From Paenibacillus sp. J45TS6 (GTDB taxonomy: Bacteria > Bacillota > Bacilli > Paenibacillales > Paenibacillaceae): 64,000 nt of DNA. Shown here piece after piece: positions 52,513 through 63,005 of the stretch (position 1 is its first letter; the number at the start of each line of letters is the position of its first letter). Both the position numbers and the translations under genes were made by a program. The notes under the pieces are model-generated. The model saw only the letters and a program-made list of their open reading frames with translations, did no database searches and was not told where the DNA came from. Location: contig NZ_BOSJ01000001.1 of NCBI RefSeq assembly GCF_018403285.1, forward strand, positions 62,001 through 126,000. The letters are read 5' to 3'.

Positions 52513-53610
52513 CTATACTTCCGAGCGTTCAGGGGTAAGCGCATGCTCTAGCGCTTTGATGAACGCTTGATTCTGTTCTGGTGTACCTACAGATACCCGG
52601 ATGTAGTCAGGATAAACCTGGAACCCAGAACGGATAATAATACCTTGTCGCAGTAAGATATCAAACATCTCGGCAGCCGGTCTGCCAATTTGTACAAGTA
52701 TAAAATTACCTTGTGAAGGGAAATAGTGAAGACCTAAACGATCAAATTCGCTTTGCAGATAAGTAACACCTTGGCGATTCTTATCACGGCAATCTTTTAC
52801 AAAGTCTTGATCCTGAAGAGCCGCACGAGCAGCAACCTGACCGAATCTTGTGGTATTAAAAGGTTCTCTGACTTGATTAATTAAAGAGATTACTTCGGAA
52901 CTCGCGATCCCATAGCCGATCCGTAAAGACGCAAGTCCGTAAATTTTGGAGAATGTTCGTAATATGACAAGGTTATTGTATTTCTCCAACATAGGTATCG
53001 TCTCTGGATAGGATTCATCCGTAACAAATTCATAATAAGCTTCATCAAGAACGACCATCACATCGGAAGGGACACGATCCATAAAGGAAATAAGCTCTTT
53101 CTCAGTGATAATGGTACCTGTTGGATTATTCGGATTACATACCCAGATTATTTTTGTTTTGGAAGAGACTTTTGATAACATGCCCTCCAGATCGTGCGTA
53201 CCGTTAACAAGCGGAACTTCGATACTTACCGCTCCTTCAATATCTGCATTACTCTTATATACTGAAAAAGTTTGATCCGCCATAATTGTCTCGTCACCTG
53301 GAACGAGAAAGGCTCTAGCGATCAGGGCAATGATTTCATCCGAACCTGCGCCAAAAATAATTTGATCATCACGCACACCCAGATGTACGGCCAAATCAGC
53401 TGTAAGTTCTCCTGCTGAACCGTCTGGATAGATACTCAGATTTGCAAGTTCTGCCTGAATTGCATCCTTCACAAGTGCCGAACTGCCATAAGGATTCTCA
53501 TTCGATGCAAGCTTAATCACTTCACTGAGTCCCAGCTCTTTTTTCACTTCTTCAACGGGCTTTCCTGGTTTATATACGGGTAAATTGCCAATAGTAGACT
53601 TATGTTTCAT
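52513..53610 (-). CDS. hisC: Histidinol-phosphate aminotransferase
   Basis: A 365-residue PLP enzyme serving histidine and, in Bacillus, also tyrosine and phenylalanine synthesis. Motifs: LASNENPYGSS, FGAGSDEIIALIARAF, CNPNNPTGTII, DEAYYEF, and the PLP lysine in RTFSKIYGLASLRIGYG. A TTG two codons upstream is open; the ATG used is eight bases from GGGAGG. Its place between trpA and tyrA suits the dual role. Confidence 0.96.
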   Translation of the reverse strand: MKHKSTIGNLPVYKPGKPVEEVKKELGLSEVIKLASNENPYGSSALVKDAIQAELANLSIYPDGSAGELTADLAVHLGVRDDQIIFGAGSDEIIALIARAFLVPGDETIMADQTFSVYKSNADIEGAVSIEVPLVNGTHDLEGMLSKVSSKTKIIWVCNPNNPTGTIITEKELISFMDRVPSDVMVVLDEAYYEFVTDESYPETIPMLEKYNNLVILRTFSKIYGLASLRIGYGIASSEVISLINQVREPFNTTRFGQVAARAALQDQDFVKDCRDKNRQGVTYLQSEFDRLGLHYFPSQGNFILVQIGRPAAEMFDILLRQGIIIRSGFQVYPDYIRVSVGTPEQNQAFIKALEHALTPERSEV

Positions 53611-53652
53611 AAACAAGCCCTCCCTTGTGGATAATGAAAAAAATATCCAAAA

Positions 53653-54471
53653 TTATACTTTTAATTGTGCCACAAACTGGCGTATTTGCAAAAGTCCTTT
53701 TTCTTTCGTATCTGGATTTGATAACAAAGGAATCGTATGTTCGATCTCTCTCACAATGGCACTGCCTACGATAACCCCATCACAAATTCCAGAAAAATGT
53801 TCTACCTGTTCACGACTGGATATCCCAAAGCCAACAGCAACGGGAAGCGTTGTATATGATTTTACCGTTGTAATAAATTCATCTACTTTCTGGTGGAATG
53901 CAGCTCTCTCTCCTGTTACACCTAGTGATGATACACAGTAAATAAATCCTCTTGCGCTCGAGACGATCTTCTTTATTCTTTCCTTCGATGTTGGCGCAAC
54001 TAAGGGAATAAGGTGAATATTAGCACGATCCGCATATTCACGAATCTGTGCGGATTCTTCAATCGGAAGATCCGGAATGATCATACCGCTAATATCATGC
54101 TCTACTAACAAGTCAAAGAAAGATTCCAGACCTGTCTGAAGCACGGGATTGTAGTATGTAAAGAGCACAAATGGCAGCTTCACTCCCGCTGCACGTGCAC
54201 GTTTAGCTGTCTCCATACATGTACGAATCGTAATCTGCTGTTTTAGTGCTCGTTCAGAAGCACGCTGAATGACGGGTCCATCTGCAAGCGGGTCAGAATA
54301 AGGCACGCCTAGTTCAATCACATCAGCCCCTGCCTTCTCGAGTTCAATAATGATCTCAACAGTCGTGCTCAGATCTGGATCTCCCACTGTTATAAAAGGA
54401 ATAAGTGCTGTTTTGCCGCTCATCTGCAGGGTTTGGAAGGTCTCATCCATCCGGTTTAATCGGATACTCAT
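53653..54471 (-). CDS. trpA: Tryptophan synthase alpha subunit
   Basis: TrpA splits indole-3-glycerol phosphate to indole. The 272-residue barrel shows [20 protein letters not shown] (catalytic Glu/Asp region), [17 protein letters not shown] and [11 protein letters not shown]. Its ATG overlaps the trpB stop by four bases and follows GGAGGTGG. Confidence 0.97.
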   Translation of the reverse strand: MSIRLNRMDETFQTLQMSGKTALIPFITVGDPDLSTTVEIIIELEKAGADVIELGVPYSDPLADGPVIQRASERALKQQITIRTCMETAKRARAAGVKLPFVLFTYYNPVLQTGLESFFDLLVEHDISGMIIPDLPIEESAQIREYADRANIHLIPLVAPTSKERIKKIVSSARGFIYCVSSLGVTGERAAFHQKVDEFITTVKSYTTLPVAVGFGISSREQVEHFSGICDGVIVGSAIVREIEHTIPLLSNPDTKEKGLLQIRQFVAQLKV

Positions 54472-55664
54472 GCGAGTCCACCTCCCGTATATTTCATAAT
54501 GGATTCCACATCTTTGTCTCCCCGGCCTGATAGACAGATGACAATGATCTGATCTTTCTTCATGGTTGGAGCTAGTTTCACAACTTCTGCAACCGCATGT
54601 GCGGATTCAAGTGCAGGAATAATCCCTTCAATTCTGCTGAGTAGCTGTAGTGCATCTAGCGCTTCTTGATCTGTTATAGGCACATACTGTGCACGTTTAA
54701 TATCCTTCAAATAAGAATGTTCTGGACCTACACCCGGATAATCTAGTCCAGCTGAGATCGAGTGAGCCTCTTGGACTTGCCCAAATTCATCTTGAAGTAA
54801 ATAACTCATCGAACCTTGGAACACCCCTTGTGTTCCCTTGCTCATCGTTGCGGCATGGAATTCCGTATCTACCCCTTTACCAGCAGCCTCACAGCCAATC
54901 AACTGCACATCTTCATCTTCAACAAAAGGATAAAACATACCGATCGCATTACTTCCGCCGCCGACAGGTGCAACCACCACATCCGGAAGTCTGCCTTCGG
55001 TATCCAGGATTTGACGACGGGTCTCATCACCAATCACACGCTGAAAGTTACGAACCATGAGCGGGTATGGATGAGGTCCAACTGCAGAACCTAATATATA
55101 GAACGTATCTTCCACGTTACTCACCCAGTATCTTAAGGCCTCGTTGCCCGCATCTTTCAGCGTGCGAGAACCTGACGTAACCGGAATGACTTCCGCTCCG
55201 AGTAAGTTCATACGGAACACATTCAGCTGCTGCCGTTTTGTATCTTCTTCACCCATGAATACTTTACACTCCAGACCTAACAGTGCTGCAACGGTGGCAG
55301 TAGCAACTCCGTGCTGTCCTGCTCCTGTCTCCGCGATGACTTTCTTTTTGCCCATCCGTTTTGCAAGCAGCCCCTGCGCGAGTGCATTATTAATTTTATG
55401 AGCGCCTGTGTGATTCAAATCTTCACGCTTCAAATAAATTTTCGGACCGCCTAAATGATGACTAAGGCGTTCAGCGTAATAGAGAGGTGTTTCTCTGCCT
55501 GAATATTGTTTTAACAAATAACGGAGTTCCTCATTAAATTCATCATCTTCGGAAAAACGTTTAAATTCCTCTTCCAGTTCAATCAGGGCATTCATCAATG
55601 TCTCAGGTACATAACGTCCTCCAAAAGGTCCAAAACGACCATATACATCCGGTACCAGTGTCAT
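54468..55664 (-). CDS. trpB: Tryptophan synthase beta subunit
   Basis: TrpB joins indole and serine. The 398-residue protein has the PLP lysine in [29 protein letters not shown] near the start, and the phosphate loop [13 protein letters not shown]. Start and stop each overlap a neighbour by four bases (trpF and trpA), so translation is coupled. Confidence 0.98.
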   Translation of the reverse strand: MTLVPDVYGRFGPFGGRYVPETLMNALIELEEEFKRFSEDDEFNEELRYLLKQYSGRETPLYYAERLSHHLGGPKIYLKREDLNHTGAHKINNALAQGLLAKRMGKKKVIAETGAGQHGVATATVAALLGLECKVFMGEEDTKRQQLNVFRMNLLGAEVIPVTSGSRTLKDAGNEALRYWVSNVEDTFYILGSAVGPHPYPLMVRNFQRVIGDETRRQILDTEGRLPDVVVAPVGGGSNAIGMFYPFVEDEDVQLIGCEAAGKGVDTEFHAATMSKGTQGVFQGSMSYLLQDEFGQVQEAHSISAGLDYPGVGPEHSYLKDIKRAQYVPITDQEALDALQLLSRIEGIIPALESAHAVAEVVKLAPTMKKDQIIVICLSGRGDKDVESIMKYTGGGLA

Positions 55665-56359
55665 GCCTTCTTCACCCTTTCCACAAAAGCTGTCATTTTA
55701 TTTATGTCTTTGATTCCATTTGTCTCTACACCGCTGGATACATCAACACCACCCGGTGCATACCCATTCACAAGTTCATGTACGTTATCAGGTTCTAACC
55801 CTCCCGCTATAAAGAGCGGAATTTGCATGTTCCGTGCCCATAACTGATAGGGAATGCTTCGTTCCCAGGAAAAAGTCCGGCCAGAACCGCCTCCGTATAC
55901 AGGATCAAAGGTATCTATAAGAACGGCATCTATTACTCCTTCATAAGGAGCGAGACTTCTATCTATATCTTCAGCCGCCTGGTTAGGATCGTTATTCAAA
56001 GAAAACACTTTGAATACATTCACACCAAACTTAGCTCTTAGTTCTTGGCATAATGCTGGAGATTCATCACCATGCAGCTGAATTACATCCAGCGATACTT
56101 GACGAAGAATTTCTTCAATCTCCTCCACTGAGGGATTTACGAATACCCCAACAGATCTGGGTAATGGACGCACATCCCATTCTGACAATACATTCACCAG
56201 GCCTGCTGCTTGTGCTGCAGTCACCTGACGCTTTGATCTTGCAAAAACGAATCCAATAAAATCGACAGTTAAGTGTTTCATAGATTTTAGCACTTCAACG
56301 TCCTGAAGTCCACATATTTTTACAAGCGGCTTCTCGTTCACTTTAGAAATAGACATCAT
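55661..56359 (-). CDS. trpF: Phosphoribosylanthranilate isomerase
   Basis: A 232-residue barrel. [15 protein letters not shown] carries the catalytic Cys, IQLHGDE the region before the catalytic Asp, and [17 protein letters not shown] and [13 protein letters not shown] are typical. Two adjacent ATG codons exist; the first is one base after the trpC stop. Confidence 0.96.
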   Translation of the reverse strand: MMSISKVNEKPLVKICGLQDVEVLKSMKHLTVDFIGFVFARSKRQVTAAQAAGLVNVLSEWDVRPLPRSVGVFVNPSVEEIEEILRQVSLDVIQLHGDESPALCQELRAKFGVNVFKVFSLNNDPNQAAEDIDRSLAPYEGVIDAVLIDTFDPVYGGGSGRTFSWERSIPYQLWARNMQIPLFIAGGLEPDNVHELVNGYAPGGVDVSSGVETNGIKDINKMTAFVERVKKA

Positions 56360-56360
56360 T

Positions 56361-57158
56361 TTAGTTCCCCGTTCCCATCATCTCAAGCACTGCTTCACCA
56401 ACATTTTCGTTACGCATAAACTGTTCTCCGACCAAAATTCCTTTTGCCCCTGTTGTTTTTAAAAACTCAACATCCGCCTTGGTTCTTATGCCGCTTTCAC
56501 TAATTAAGGTGATGCCCGCAGGAACCTGCTGTGATAGAAGTGCGGTTGTATTCAGATCCGTTTCAAAGCTTTTCAGATTCCGATTGTTAATTCCAATAAG
56601 GGTGGCAACATTCAGATCAAGTACCTGTGTAAGTTCATGCTCATCATGCACTTCGACCAGAACGTCAAGACCAAGGTCTTTAGCGTACTGATGATAGGCT
56701 CCCATCTGTTCTTGTGTCAGTATGCTGGCAATAAGTAAGACTGCATCCGCACCGATTAGGCGTGCCTCCGCAATCTGAAGCTCACTAATAATAAAATCTT
56801 TACGAAGTAAGGGAACGTTCACTGCATTTCTAATCTCCGTTAAATAGGCGGCCTGGCCCTGAAAATATAATTCGTCTGTCAAAACGGATATACAATCCGT
56901 TCCTGCCTCTTCATAGGCCTTAGCAATCCGTACGGGATCAAAATCAGGGCGAATTAGCCCTTTTGAAGGGGATGCTTTTTTTACTTCGGCAATAAGTCCC
57001 ATCCCGCAACTGTGCGATCTCGATAAAGCCTGCTCAAATCCTTTCGTATTCGGCATTTGTGCAATCTTTCTCTCTGCTGCAGTAAGGTCAAAGCTTTGCT
57101 TAATTTTTGCTACTTCATCTATTTTGGTAGCTACAATGCGATCAAGATACGTACTCAT
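56361..57158 (-). CDS. trpC: Indole-3-glycerol phosphate synthase
   Basis: A 265-residue barrel. IAEVKKASPSKGLIRPDFDP holds the catalytic Lys, VPLLRKDFIISELQIAEARL the second, and IGINNRNLKSFETDL and ISESGIRTKADV follow. The frame runs 36 codons into trpD; the ATG chosen is seven bases from GGGGGAG and gives the usual N-terminus. It overlaps the trpD end by 17 bases. Confidence 0.97.
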   Translation of the reverse strand: MSTYLDRIVATKIDEVAKIKQSFDLTAAERKIAQMPNTKGFEQALSRSHSCGMGLIAEVKKASPSKGLIRPDFDPVRIAKAYEEAGTDCISVLTDELYFQGQAAYLTEIRNAVNVPLLRKDFIISELQIAEARLIGADAVLLIASILTQEQMGAYHQYAKDLGLDVLVEVHDEHELTQVLDLNVATLIGINNRNLKSFETDLNTTALLSQQVPAGITLISESGIRTKADVEFLKTTGAKGILVGEQFMRNENVGEAVLEMMGTGN

Positions 57159-58197
57159 GGTCATACTCCCCCGTTTTCTGAATAAGTTGTGTGAGCTTTT
57201 CATAGGCTTTGCCGGAATCAATAGCACCCTTCGCCATATGAACACCTTCGGCCAAACTTCCTGCAAGGCCCGTTACATAGATTGAAGCACCGCTGTTTGC
57301 AAGTACGATATCACGATAAGGGCTCATTTCACCCGATAAGACACCTTTTATAATCTCCGCATTTTCAGCCGCATTGCCGCCAAGCACACTAGTCAGCGGA
57401 TGTACACGGAGGCCAAGGTCGCTCGGATGAATATCATACGTATGAACTATTCCATCCTTAAGTTCCGACACCTTTGTTTTGTCTGAAATACTGATCTCAT
57501 CAAGCCCGTCATAACTTGCTACTACGAGTGCTCTTTTGAGACAAAGTCTTCCTAGTACCTCAGCAATAATCTCTGTCTTGTTGATATCATATAGTCCTAA
57601 TACCTGCCGATCTGCTCCAGCTGGATTGGTAAGCGGACCAAGCATATTAAATACGGTGCGAAAACCGAGTTCTTTACGCGGTGCTGCCGCATACTTCATC
57701 GAAGGATGATACAGCTGAGCAAATAAAAAACAAATATTAATTTCATCTAAACAAGCCTTAGCTTGAGTGTTATTCAGGTGAATATTTACGCCTAATGCTT
57801 CAAGTACATCCGCGCTGCCAGCTTTACTGCTTGCGGAACGATTGCCGTGTTTAGCTACCCGTACCGATACGGAGGAGGCAATGATTGCTGAAGCTGTGGA
57901 TATATTAAACTTACTAATACCAGAGCCTCCGGTACCGCAAGTATCCAGTAAATTTTCTTGATCCGTTATCATCTTATTAGCAGAACTTCGCATCGCCTGA
58001 GCAAAACCTGTAATCTCATCTACCGTTTCGCCCTTCATGCGAAGTGCTGTTAACAATCCGCCAATCTGCGAGGATGTTGCTTCCCCGTTCATGATACTAG
58101 ACATCACAAGTCTTGACTCTTCCTGCGACAGATGATTTCCACCTAATATCTTATTTAGACCCTGCTGGATAGCAGTTACGCTGCTTAGCATATTCAT
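57142..58197 (-). CDS. trpD: Anthranilate phosphoribosyltransferase
   Basis: A 351-residue enzyme. The PRPP-binding motif DTCGTGGSGISKFNISTASA, VAKHGNRSASSKAGSADVLE and MLGPLTNPAGADRQVLG are all present. AAGGAGGAGG precedes the ATG. The glutamine amidotransferase subunit (trpG/pabA) is not in this operon, as in Bacillus, where it lies with pab genes. Confidence 0.97.
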   Translation of the reverse strand: MNMLSSVTAIQQGLNKILGGNHLSQEESRLVMSSIMNGEATSSQIGGLLTALRMKGETVDEITGFAQAMRSSANKMITDQENLLDTCGTGGSGISKFNISTASAIIASSVSVRVAKHGNRSASSKAGSADVLEALGVNIHLNNTQAKACLDEINICFLFAQLYHPSMKYAAAPRKELGFRTVFNMLGPLTNPAGADRQVLGLYDINKTEIIAEVLGRLCLKRALVVASYDGLDEISISDKTKVSELKDGIVHTYDIHPSDLGLRVHPLTSVLGGNAAENAEIIKGVLSGEMSPYRDIVLANSGASIYVTGLAGSLAEGVHMAKGAIDSGKAYEKLTQLIQKTGEYDHEYVS

Positions 58198-58212
58198 GTT
58201 TTCTCCTCCTCC

Positions 58213-59775
58213 TTATCCTTTAAGATTGGATGACATACAAATATAGTCTTGGTTAGCATACGCTGGAGCTGATGGCTCTACAGGAAACATCGCTTCTGCG
58301 TAGCGAATGGCGGTCAGCAGAGCTTTTGCCTTATTTACAGTTTCCTCGTATTCTTTTTCTGGTACCGAGTCCCATACAATCCCTGCCCCTGCTTGCACGT
58401 AAGCTTTACCTTCTTTGAAAATAATGGTACGGATCGTGATACAAGTATCCATATTACCTGTAAAACCGAGATACCCGATTGCGCCTGCATAGGCCCCTCT
58501 CGCTTCACGTTCCAGTTCAGCAATGATCTCCATTGCTCTCAGTTTAGGAGCCCCCGATACCGTACCTGCTGGCAGACATGACAGAAATGCATCAAAGAAA
58601 TCACGATCTTCACGAAGTGTACCGGAGACATTGGATACCATGTGCATGACATGTGAATATTTCTCGATTTCCATATAGGAATCGCACTTCACGCTACCAA
58701 ACTCACTGACTCTCCCAATATCGTTCCGACCAAGATCCACTAACATAAGATGTTCTGAACGTTCTTTCTCATCCGTAAGTAAATCTTGTGCTAATTCAGC
58801 ATCCTGTGCTTCTGTCTTGCCTCGAGGTCTGGTTCCCGCAATCGGTCTTGTCTGCACGCGATCTCCGTCCACCTTTACAAGCGGTTCAGGTGAAGTGCCG
58901 ACGATGATCTCTTCCTCCATTTTCAGATAATACATATAAGGAGAAGGATTTAGTGTTCGAAGTACACGGTATACTTGAAGAGGCGATACTTCCGTTTCGA
59001 TATGAAAACGCTGGGACAATACAACTTGAAAAATGTCTCCGGCCCGAATATATTCCTTTGCCTTCTCCGTATTTTCGAGAAATTTTTCTTTCGTTAGATT
59101 CGAGTGCACCGTCCCCAGCTCCACACCGTCTGGAATCGATCGACGATTCACATTTTCCGAAGGTCCTTCTTCTGCCAGCTGGCTTGCGAGCTGTTCCAGC
59201 CGATCTGTCACTCTTTGATAAGTTTCAAGAATATCTTGATCCAGATCTCCCGGATTCACATGTAAATTGCCAACAAGCAGGATCTGCTGCTTCACATGAT
59301 CGAAAACAATAATTTCATCACAGAACATAAACTGAATATCTTCCATTTGAAGATCATCCACTTGATGTTTCGGAAGTTTTTCATAATATTGAAGCAAGTC
59401 ATATCCGAAGAATCCAATAGCTCCACCTGTAAAGGGAGGCAAATCTTTTATTTTCGGACTGCGGTATTGCCTCAGCAAAGCCTTCAATTCTTCAATCGGT
59501 TTTCCTTTCATTTGTGATTTTTCACCTTTATGCGTGAGTGTTAACACACCATTTTTCCCTGCTATCGATAAAAAAGGAGCTGTGCCAATAAAAGAATATC
59601 TAGCCCACTGGCTGCCTCCTTCCACACTTTCCAGTAAAAATGCATATTCCTCATTTGCAAATCGGCTGAACAATCGAATGGGTGTCTCCATATCAGCCAA
59701 AATCCGCTTTACAACAGGAATTAGATTATATTCTGTTGCTAATTTTAATACTTGCTGTGCTTCGCTATTCATCAT
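58213..59775 (-). CDS. trpE: Anthranilate synthase component I
   Basis: A 520-residue chorismate-binding enzyme. [12 protein letters not shown] is near the tryptophan feedback site, and the catalytic domain shows [44 protein letters not shown] and [16 protein letters not shown]. The start is the first of two adjacent ATG codons, six bases from AAGGAG; the second, three bases on, is equally possible. First gene of trpEDCFBA, behind a leader with TRAP-type triplets and an attenuator. Confidence 0.96.
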   Translation of the reverse strand: MMNSEAQQVLKLATEYNLIPVVKRILADMETPIRLFSRFANEEYAFLLESVEGGSQWARYSFIGTAPFLSIAGKNGVLTLTHKGEKSQMKGKPIEELKALLRQYRSPKIKDLPPFTGGAIGFFGYDLLQYYEKLPKHQVDDLQMEDIQFMFCDEIIVFDHVKQQILLVGNLHVNPGDLDQDILETYQRVTDRLEQLASQLAEEGPSENVNRRSIPDGVELGTVHSNLTKEKFLENTEKAKEYIRAGDIFQVVLSQRFHIETEVSPLQVYRVLRTLNPSPYMYYLKMEEEIIVGTSPEPLVKVDGDRVQTRPIAGTRPRGKTEAQDAELAQDLLTDEKERSEHLMLVDLGRNDIGRVSEFGSVKCDSYMEIEKYSHVMHMVSNVSGTLREDRDFFDAFLSCLPAGTVSGAPKLRAMEIIAELEREARGAYAGAIGYLGFTGNMDTCITIRTIIFKEGKAYVQAGAGIVWDSVPEKEYEETVNKAKALLTAIRYAEAMFPVEPSAPAYANQDYICMSSNLKG

Positions 59776-59840
59776 AAAACACTCCTTTTTCATTGAGATA
59801 GGCAGAGTGTAGATGGATGGAAGTAGGGATATGCTTACGC

Positions 59841-59869
59841 AAAAAAACCTCTACGAGAACGTAGAGGTT
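59841..59869 (-). terminator. Attenuator hairpin upstream of trpE
   Basis: AACCTCTACG (59869-59860) pairs perfectly with CGTAGAGGTT (59855-59846) on the minus strand, loop TTCT, then seven T. It lies 66 bases before trpE. A second ATGAACCTC copy upstream (59926-59918) could compete for the 3' arm. Confidence 0.92.
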
Positions 59870-59955
59870 CATAAAAACAATAATAAAGTGAAGTGTAAAC
59901 AGCATGATCCGATCATGGAGGTTCATCTATCTATGTACAAAGAAAGAGTCTTATC

Positions 59956-60168
59956 CTAAGATACGTAATCTAAGGAAGCATATGAACTCTTATCCGCAGC
60001 ATCCATATTTCTATAAATATGGCCCATGCTGTGATTCATATGTACAAGATATTGCAAAAATCCATGTTCATCTCTCCATATGGGTCCATACACTAAAGTA
60101 TGAATCCATGGTTGTTCCTCACTCTTTATGCTACCCATATGCGCTACCGCACATAAGCCATAAATCAT
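59956..60168 (-). CDS. 70-codon ORF in the trp leader (may be structured RNA instead)
   Basis: The ORF starts at an ATG five bases after GACGAG, a weak ribosome site that overlaps the last TRAP-type triplet, and ends before the attenuator. The product (MIYGLCAVAHMGSIKSEEQP...) is rich in His and Met and has two Trp, at about residues 21 and 31. I recognise no family; it has no Cys pairs like anti-TRAP. The DNA contains clear hairpins: 60139-60154, 60087-60102 and a perfect 8-bp stem at 60003-60022. It may be a translated leader or an RNA whose open frame is chance. Confidence 0.4.
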   Translation of the reverse strand: MIYGLCAVAHMGSIKSEEQPWIHTLVYGPIWRDEHGFLQYLVHMNHSMGHIYRNMDAADKSSYASLDYVS

Positions 60169-60173
60169 AGGAA

Positions 60174-60240
60174 CTCGTCTCAGCTCTGCTATACTCTACT
60201 CAATTAAAGTTTTATCTAAACTCTAAACTCTTCTCATCTC
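60174..60240 (-). promoter_or_regulatory. TRAP-type binding site: eleven (G/T)AG triplets
   Basis: On the minus strand GAG or TAG triplets begin at 60240, 60235, 60230, 60225 and 60218, then after a 14-base gap at 60201, 60196, 60191, 60186, 60181 and 60176. Spacing is two bases except between the fourth and fifth (four bases, or two if an overlapping GAG at 60223 is used) and the gap. Eleven (G/U)AG repeats spaced by two or three bases are the hallmark of the site bound by the 11-subunit TRAP protein with tryptophan. It starts a few bases into the predicted transcript. Confidence 0.85.
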
Positions 60241-60251
60241 TGCTAACAATC

Positions 60252-60281
60252 ACTATACATTACATCTACAGGTTTTGGCAA
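60252..60281 (-). promoter_or_regulatory. Probable trp promoter between aroH and trpE
   Basis: TTGCCA (60281-60276) and TATAGT (60257-60252) are 18 bases apart on the minus strand. The start would be near 60245, so the TRAP-type triplets lie at the very 5' end of the mRNA. Read-through from the aro promoter is also expected. Confidence 0.68.
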
Positions 60282-60295
60282 GAAGCCATTTTCAC

Positions 60296-60673
60296 CTATG
60301 TATTCGATGATTCTGCTAAATCCGGCCGCAAAGCCTTGGCTCCATTCAAATATACGTGAACCATTTCCTTTTGCGTTTTGTCTGTATTCACATGAATCAT
60401 GAATCGAATACATTTCTCCAGTGATCCCTTGACAGGTACCTCCTGGGAACACATGAGGGGAACAAGCTCCCATCCTTGTAATTCTCGAATAGACTTGGCT
60501 GGAAATGCAGCATCAAGATCTTTCGTCAGCGTAATCCATACGCTGCATATCGCCTCAGGATCAAGTGAATTCTTCTGAACGATTTCTTTGAGAAGTTTGC
60601 TCGTTTCATTCACAATATCTGCTTCCGTATTGCTTGCAACCGTTGTTGCACCGCGAATTCCTCTTGTGTACAT
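60296..60673 (-). CDS. aroH: Chorismate mutase, AroH type
   Basis: A 125-residue enzyme converting chorismate to prephenate. RGIRGATTVASNTEADIV, SVWITLTKDLDAAFPAKSIR and VPLMCSQEVPVKGSLEKCIR are typical of the monofunctional AroH fold. AAGGAGG is 11 bases before the ATG. Third gene of the aro block, as in B. subtilis. Confidence 0.96.
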   Translation of the reverse strand: MYTRGIRGATTVASNTEADIVNETSKLLKEIVQKNSLDPEAICSVWITLTKDLDAAFPAKSIRELQGWELVPLMCSQEVPVKGSLEKCIRFMIHVNTDKTQKEMVHVYLNGAKALRPDLAESSNT

Positions 60674-60679
60674 CCGATC

Positions 60680-61774
60680 CTACACCTCCTTCTTCAGTTC
60701 CTCAAGCACCAGACGAACATCCTCGGCCCGTACATCTTTGGCAATGGTGACCTCACCAATCGCTGTTGGAATGATAAAGACCATATGGCCTTCTCTGAAT
60801 TTCTTGTCATGCATCATCGCAGACATAATATCCTCAGTACTCAGATGCTCAGGGAGGGAAGTCGGTAGTCCAATCGCCTTAAGCATCCGTTTGGTGTCTT
60901 CATATAGCGAAGCATCTGCTCCCCTCATGACACCAAGCTTAGCTGATCCAACCATCCCGATGGATATGGCTTCTCCATGAAGGAACTCCCCATAACCAGC
61001 AATGGCTTCAATCGCGTGACCAATGGTATGACCAAGATTCAGGATCGCGCGAATTCCGTTTTCTTGCTCATCCTGAGAAACAATCTCTGCCTTGATCGCA
61101 CAACCTTTGAGTAGTCCATACGCTAAAGCATCCTTATCAAGAGCTAATAACTGATCTGCATTCTCCTCGCACCAATGGGCAAAATCTGCATCCCTGATCA
61201 GTCCGTGCTTAACCATTTCTGCAAGCCCGGCAGATACCTCACGACGCGGTAGTGTGAGCAGCGTGTTTACATCATAAAGGACTAGCTCTGGCTGATGAAA
61301 AGCACCGATCATGTTTTTAGCGAGTGGATGATTAATCGCTACTTTTCCGCCCACACTGCTATCATGAGCTAGGATGGTAGTCGGAATTTGCACAAATTTG
61401 ATTCCTCGCATATAAGTAGCGGCTACAAATCCAGCTAAATCTCCAACCACTCCGCCTCCAAGCGCAAGAATAGCTGAGCTGCGATCCAGCTTTGCTTCAA
61501 TTGCACTTGTCATCATCTCTTCATAAACTTTCAGCGACTTAGAAGTTTCACCGCTTGGTACCACAGCAGATGCTACAGCATACCCTGCCGTTTCCAGAGA
61601 AGTGAGAAGTGTATCAAGATAATGAGGAGCAATTTTCTCATCCGTAATAACAAGCAAAGAACTTTTTACGCTAATTCCATGCTTCTGAATATAATGTCCT
61701 GCTTCTTCAAGAAGTCCACTGCCAATATAGATTGGATACGATCGTTCACCGAGATCAACCTTTAGCTCCCTCAT
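60680..61774 (-). CDS. aroB: 3-dehydroquinate synthase
   Basis: A 364-residue NAD-dependent enzyme of the shikimate pathway. GGGVVGDLAGFVAATYMRGI and the zinc-binding NLGHTIGHAIEA are visible, with AEMVKHGLI between. The ATG used is 11 bases from TTGGAG; the adjacent GTG overlaps the aroC stop and is an alternative. Confidence 0.97.
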   Translation of the reverse strand: MRELKVDLGERSYPIYIGSGLLEEAGHYIQKHGISVKSSLLVITDEKIAPHYLDTLLTSLETAGYAVASAVVPSGETSKSLKVYEEMMTSAIEAKLDRSSAILALGGGVVGDLAGFVAATYMRGIKFVQIPTTILAHDSSVGGKVAINHPLAKNMIGAFHQPELVLYDVNTLLTLPRREVSAGLAEMVKHGLIRDADFAHWCEENADQLLALDKDALAYGLLKGCAIKAEIVSQDEQENGIRAILNLGHTIGHAIEAIAGYGEFLHGEAISIGMVGSAKLGVMRGADASLYEDTKRMLKAIGLPTSLPEHLSTEDIMSAMMHDKKFREGHMVFIIPTAIGEVTIAKDVRAEDVRLVLEELKKEV

Positions 61775-61776
61775 CA

Positions 61777-62946
61777 CTAGTAACGCTCCAATTGTGCATT
61801 ATAGTTATCGAGGTTGGCCCGGATCTCCTCTATAGAATCTCCGCCGAATTTCTCCAAGAACGCTTTAGCTACTTCAAAAGCAACCACATGCTCCATTACC
61901 ACACTCGCAGCAGGTACAGCACATGCATCCGAACGTTCAACCTGAGCGGTAAACGGCTCTTTTGTATCAATATCTACACTTTGCAGCGGTTTATAAAGCG
62001 TCGGAATTGGCTTCATTACACCGCGCACTTTTATTGGCATACCATTCGTTACCCCGCCTTCAAATCCGCCAAGGCGATTCGTAGCACGGTGGTATCCTTT
62101 CTCTTCCGTATACAGAATTTCATCATGTACCTGGGAACCACGAATCGTGCCCGCCTCGAACCCAATTCCAATCTCTACACCTTTAAATGCATTAATTGAC
62201 ATAACCCCTTGGGCAATACGTCCATCAAGCTTCCGGTCATATTGAACGTAGCTTCCAAGACCAACAGGAACACCTTCCACAATACATTCTACGATCCCGC
62301 CGATTGAATCGCCTTCTTGCTTAATCTGATCAATATAAGCTTCCATCTTCTTCTCTGTTTCTTCATCCGTAACGCGAACCGATGAGGCTTCTGTACGAGC
62401 ACGAAGTTCTTCAAGCGGAAGGTCTTCATAAGGAGCTTCAATCTCCCCAATCCGAAGCACTCTGCCGGCAACCTCTATTCCAAACTCGGAGAGTAGTTGG
62501 CGTGCAAGCGCGCCCACAGCAACACGTACCGTTGTTTCTCTTGCACTAGAACGTTCTAGTACATTACGGAGATCTTTCAAATTATATTTAAGTCCGCCAT
62601 TCAAATCTGCGTGACCTGGACGTGGACGATGCATTCTGCGTTTCTCTTCATCATTACCTTCGATCGGTTCAATGTTCATAATATTACGCCAATGCGTCCA
62701 GTCTTTATTCTCAACTACGAGCGCCACTGGTGCTCCTGTTGTATATCCGTGACGAATTCCACCCACAAATTCAGCGGTATCTTTCTCAATTTGCATACGA
62801 CGTCCTCGGCCATATCCTTTTTGACGGCGATGGAGCTGGAAATTCAGTTCCTCAAAATCCACCTTCATATTGCTCGGAAGACCTTCAACGATTGCGGTTA
62901 ATTGGGGTCCGTGCGTTTCCCCTGCGGTTAAATAACGAAGACTCAT
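61777..62946 (-). CDS. aroC: Chorismate synthase
   Basis: A 389-residue FMN-dependent enzyme that makes chorismate (called aroF in B. subtilis). Motifs: [59 protein letters not shown] and [21 protein letters not shown] lies before the ATG. First gene of the supraoperon, behind a strong promoter. Confidence 0.97.
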   Translation of the reverse strand: MSLRYLTAGETHGPQLTAIVEGLPSNMKVDFEELNFQLHRRQKGYGRGRRMQIEKDTAEFVGGIRHGYTTGAPVALVVENKDWTHWRNIMNIEPIEGNDEEKRRMHRPRPGHADLNGGLKYNLKDLRNVLERSSARETTVRVAVGALARQLLSEFGIEVAGRVLRIGEIEAPYEDLPLEELRARTEASSVRVTDEETEKKMEAYIDQIKQEGDSIGGIVECIVEGVPVGLGSYVQYDRKLDGRIAQGVMSINAFKGVEIGIGFEAGTIRGSQVHDEILYTEEKGYHRATNRLGGFEGGVTNGMPIKVRGVMKPIPTLYKPLQSVDIDTKEPFTAQVERSDACAVPAASVVMEHVVAFEVAKAFLEKFGGDSIEEIRANLDNYNAQLERY

Positions 62947-63005
62947 AATACGTTCCCCCTTTATACTGTTAAGCTTTAAACTGCTAAAATCCTTAATCTT
63001 TGATC

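Noticed and set aside
59904-60170. 88-codon plus-strand ORF in the trp leader
   Set aside because: It is antisense to the leader hairpins and lacks a ribosome site; palindromic stems keep both strands open by chance.
60243-60473. 76-codon minus-strand ORF overlapping aroH in another frame
   Set aside because: aroH occupies the region; this frame ends in the trp promoter and has no ribosome site.
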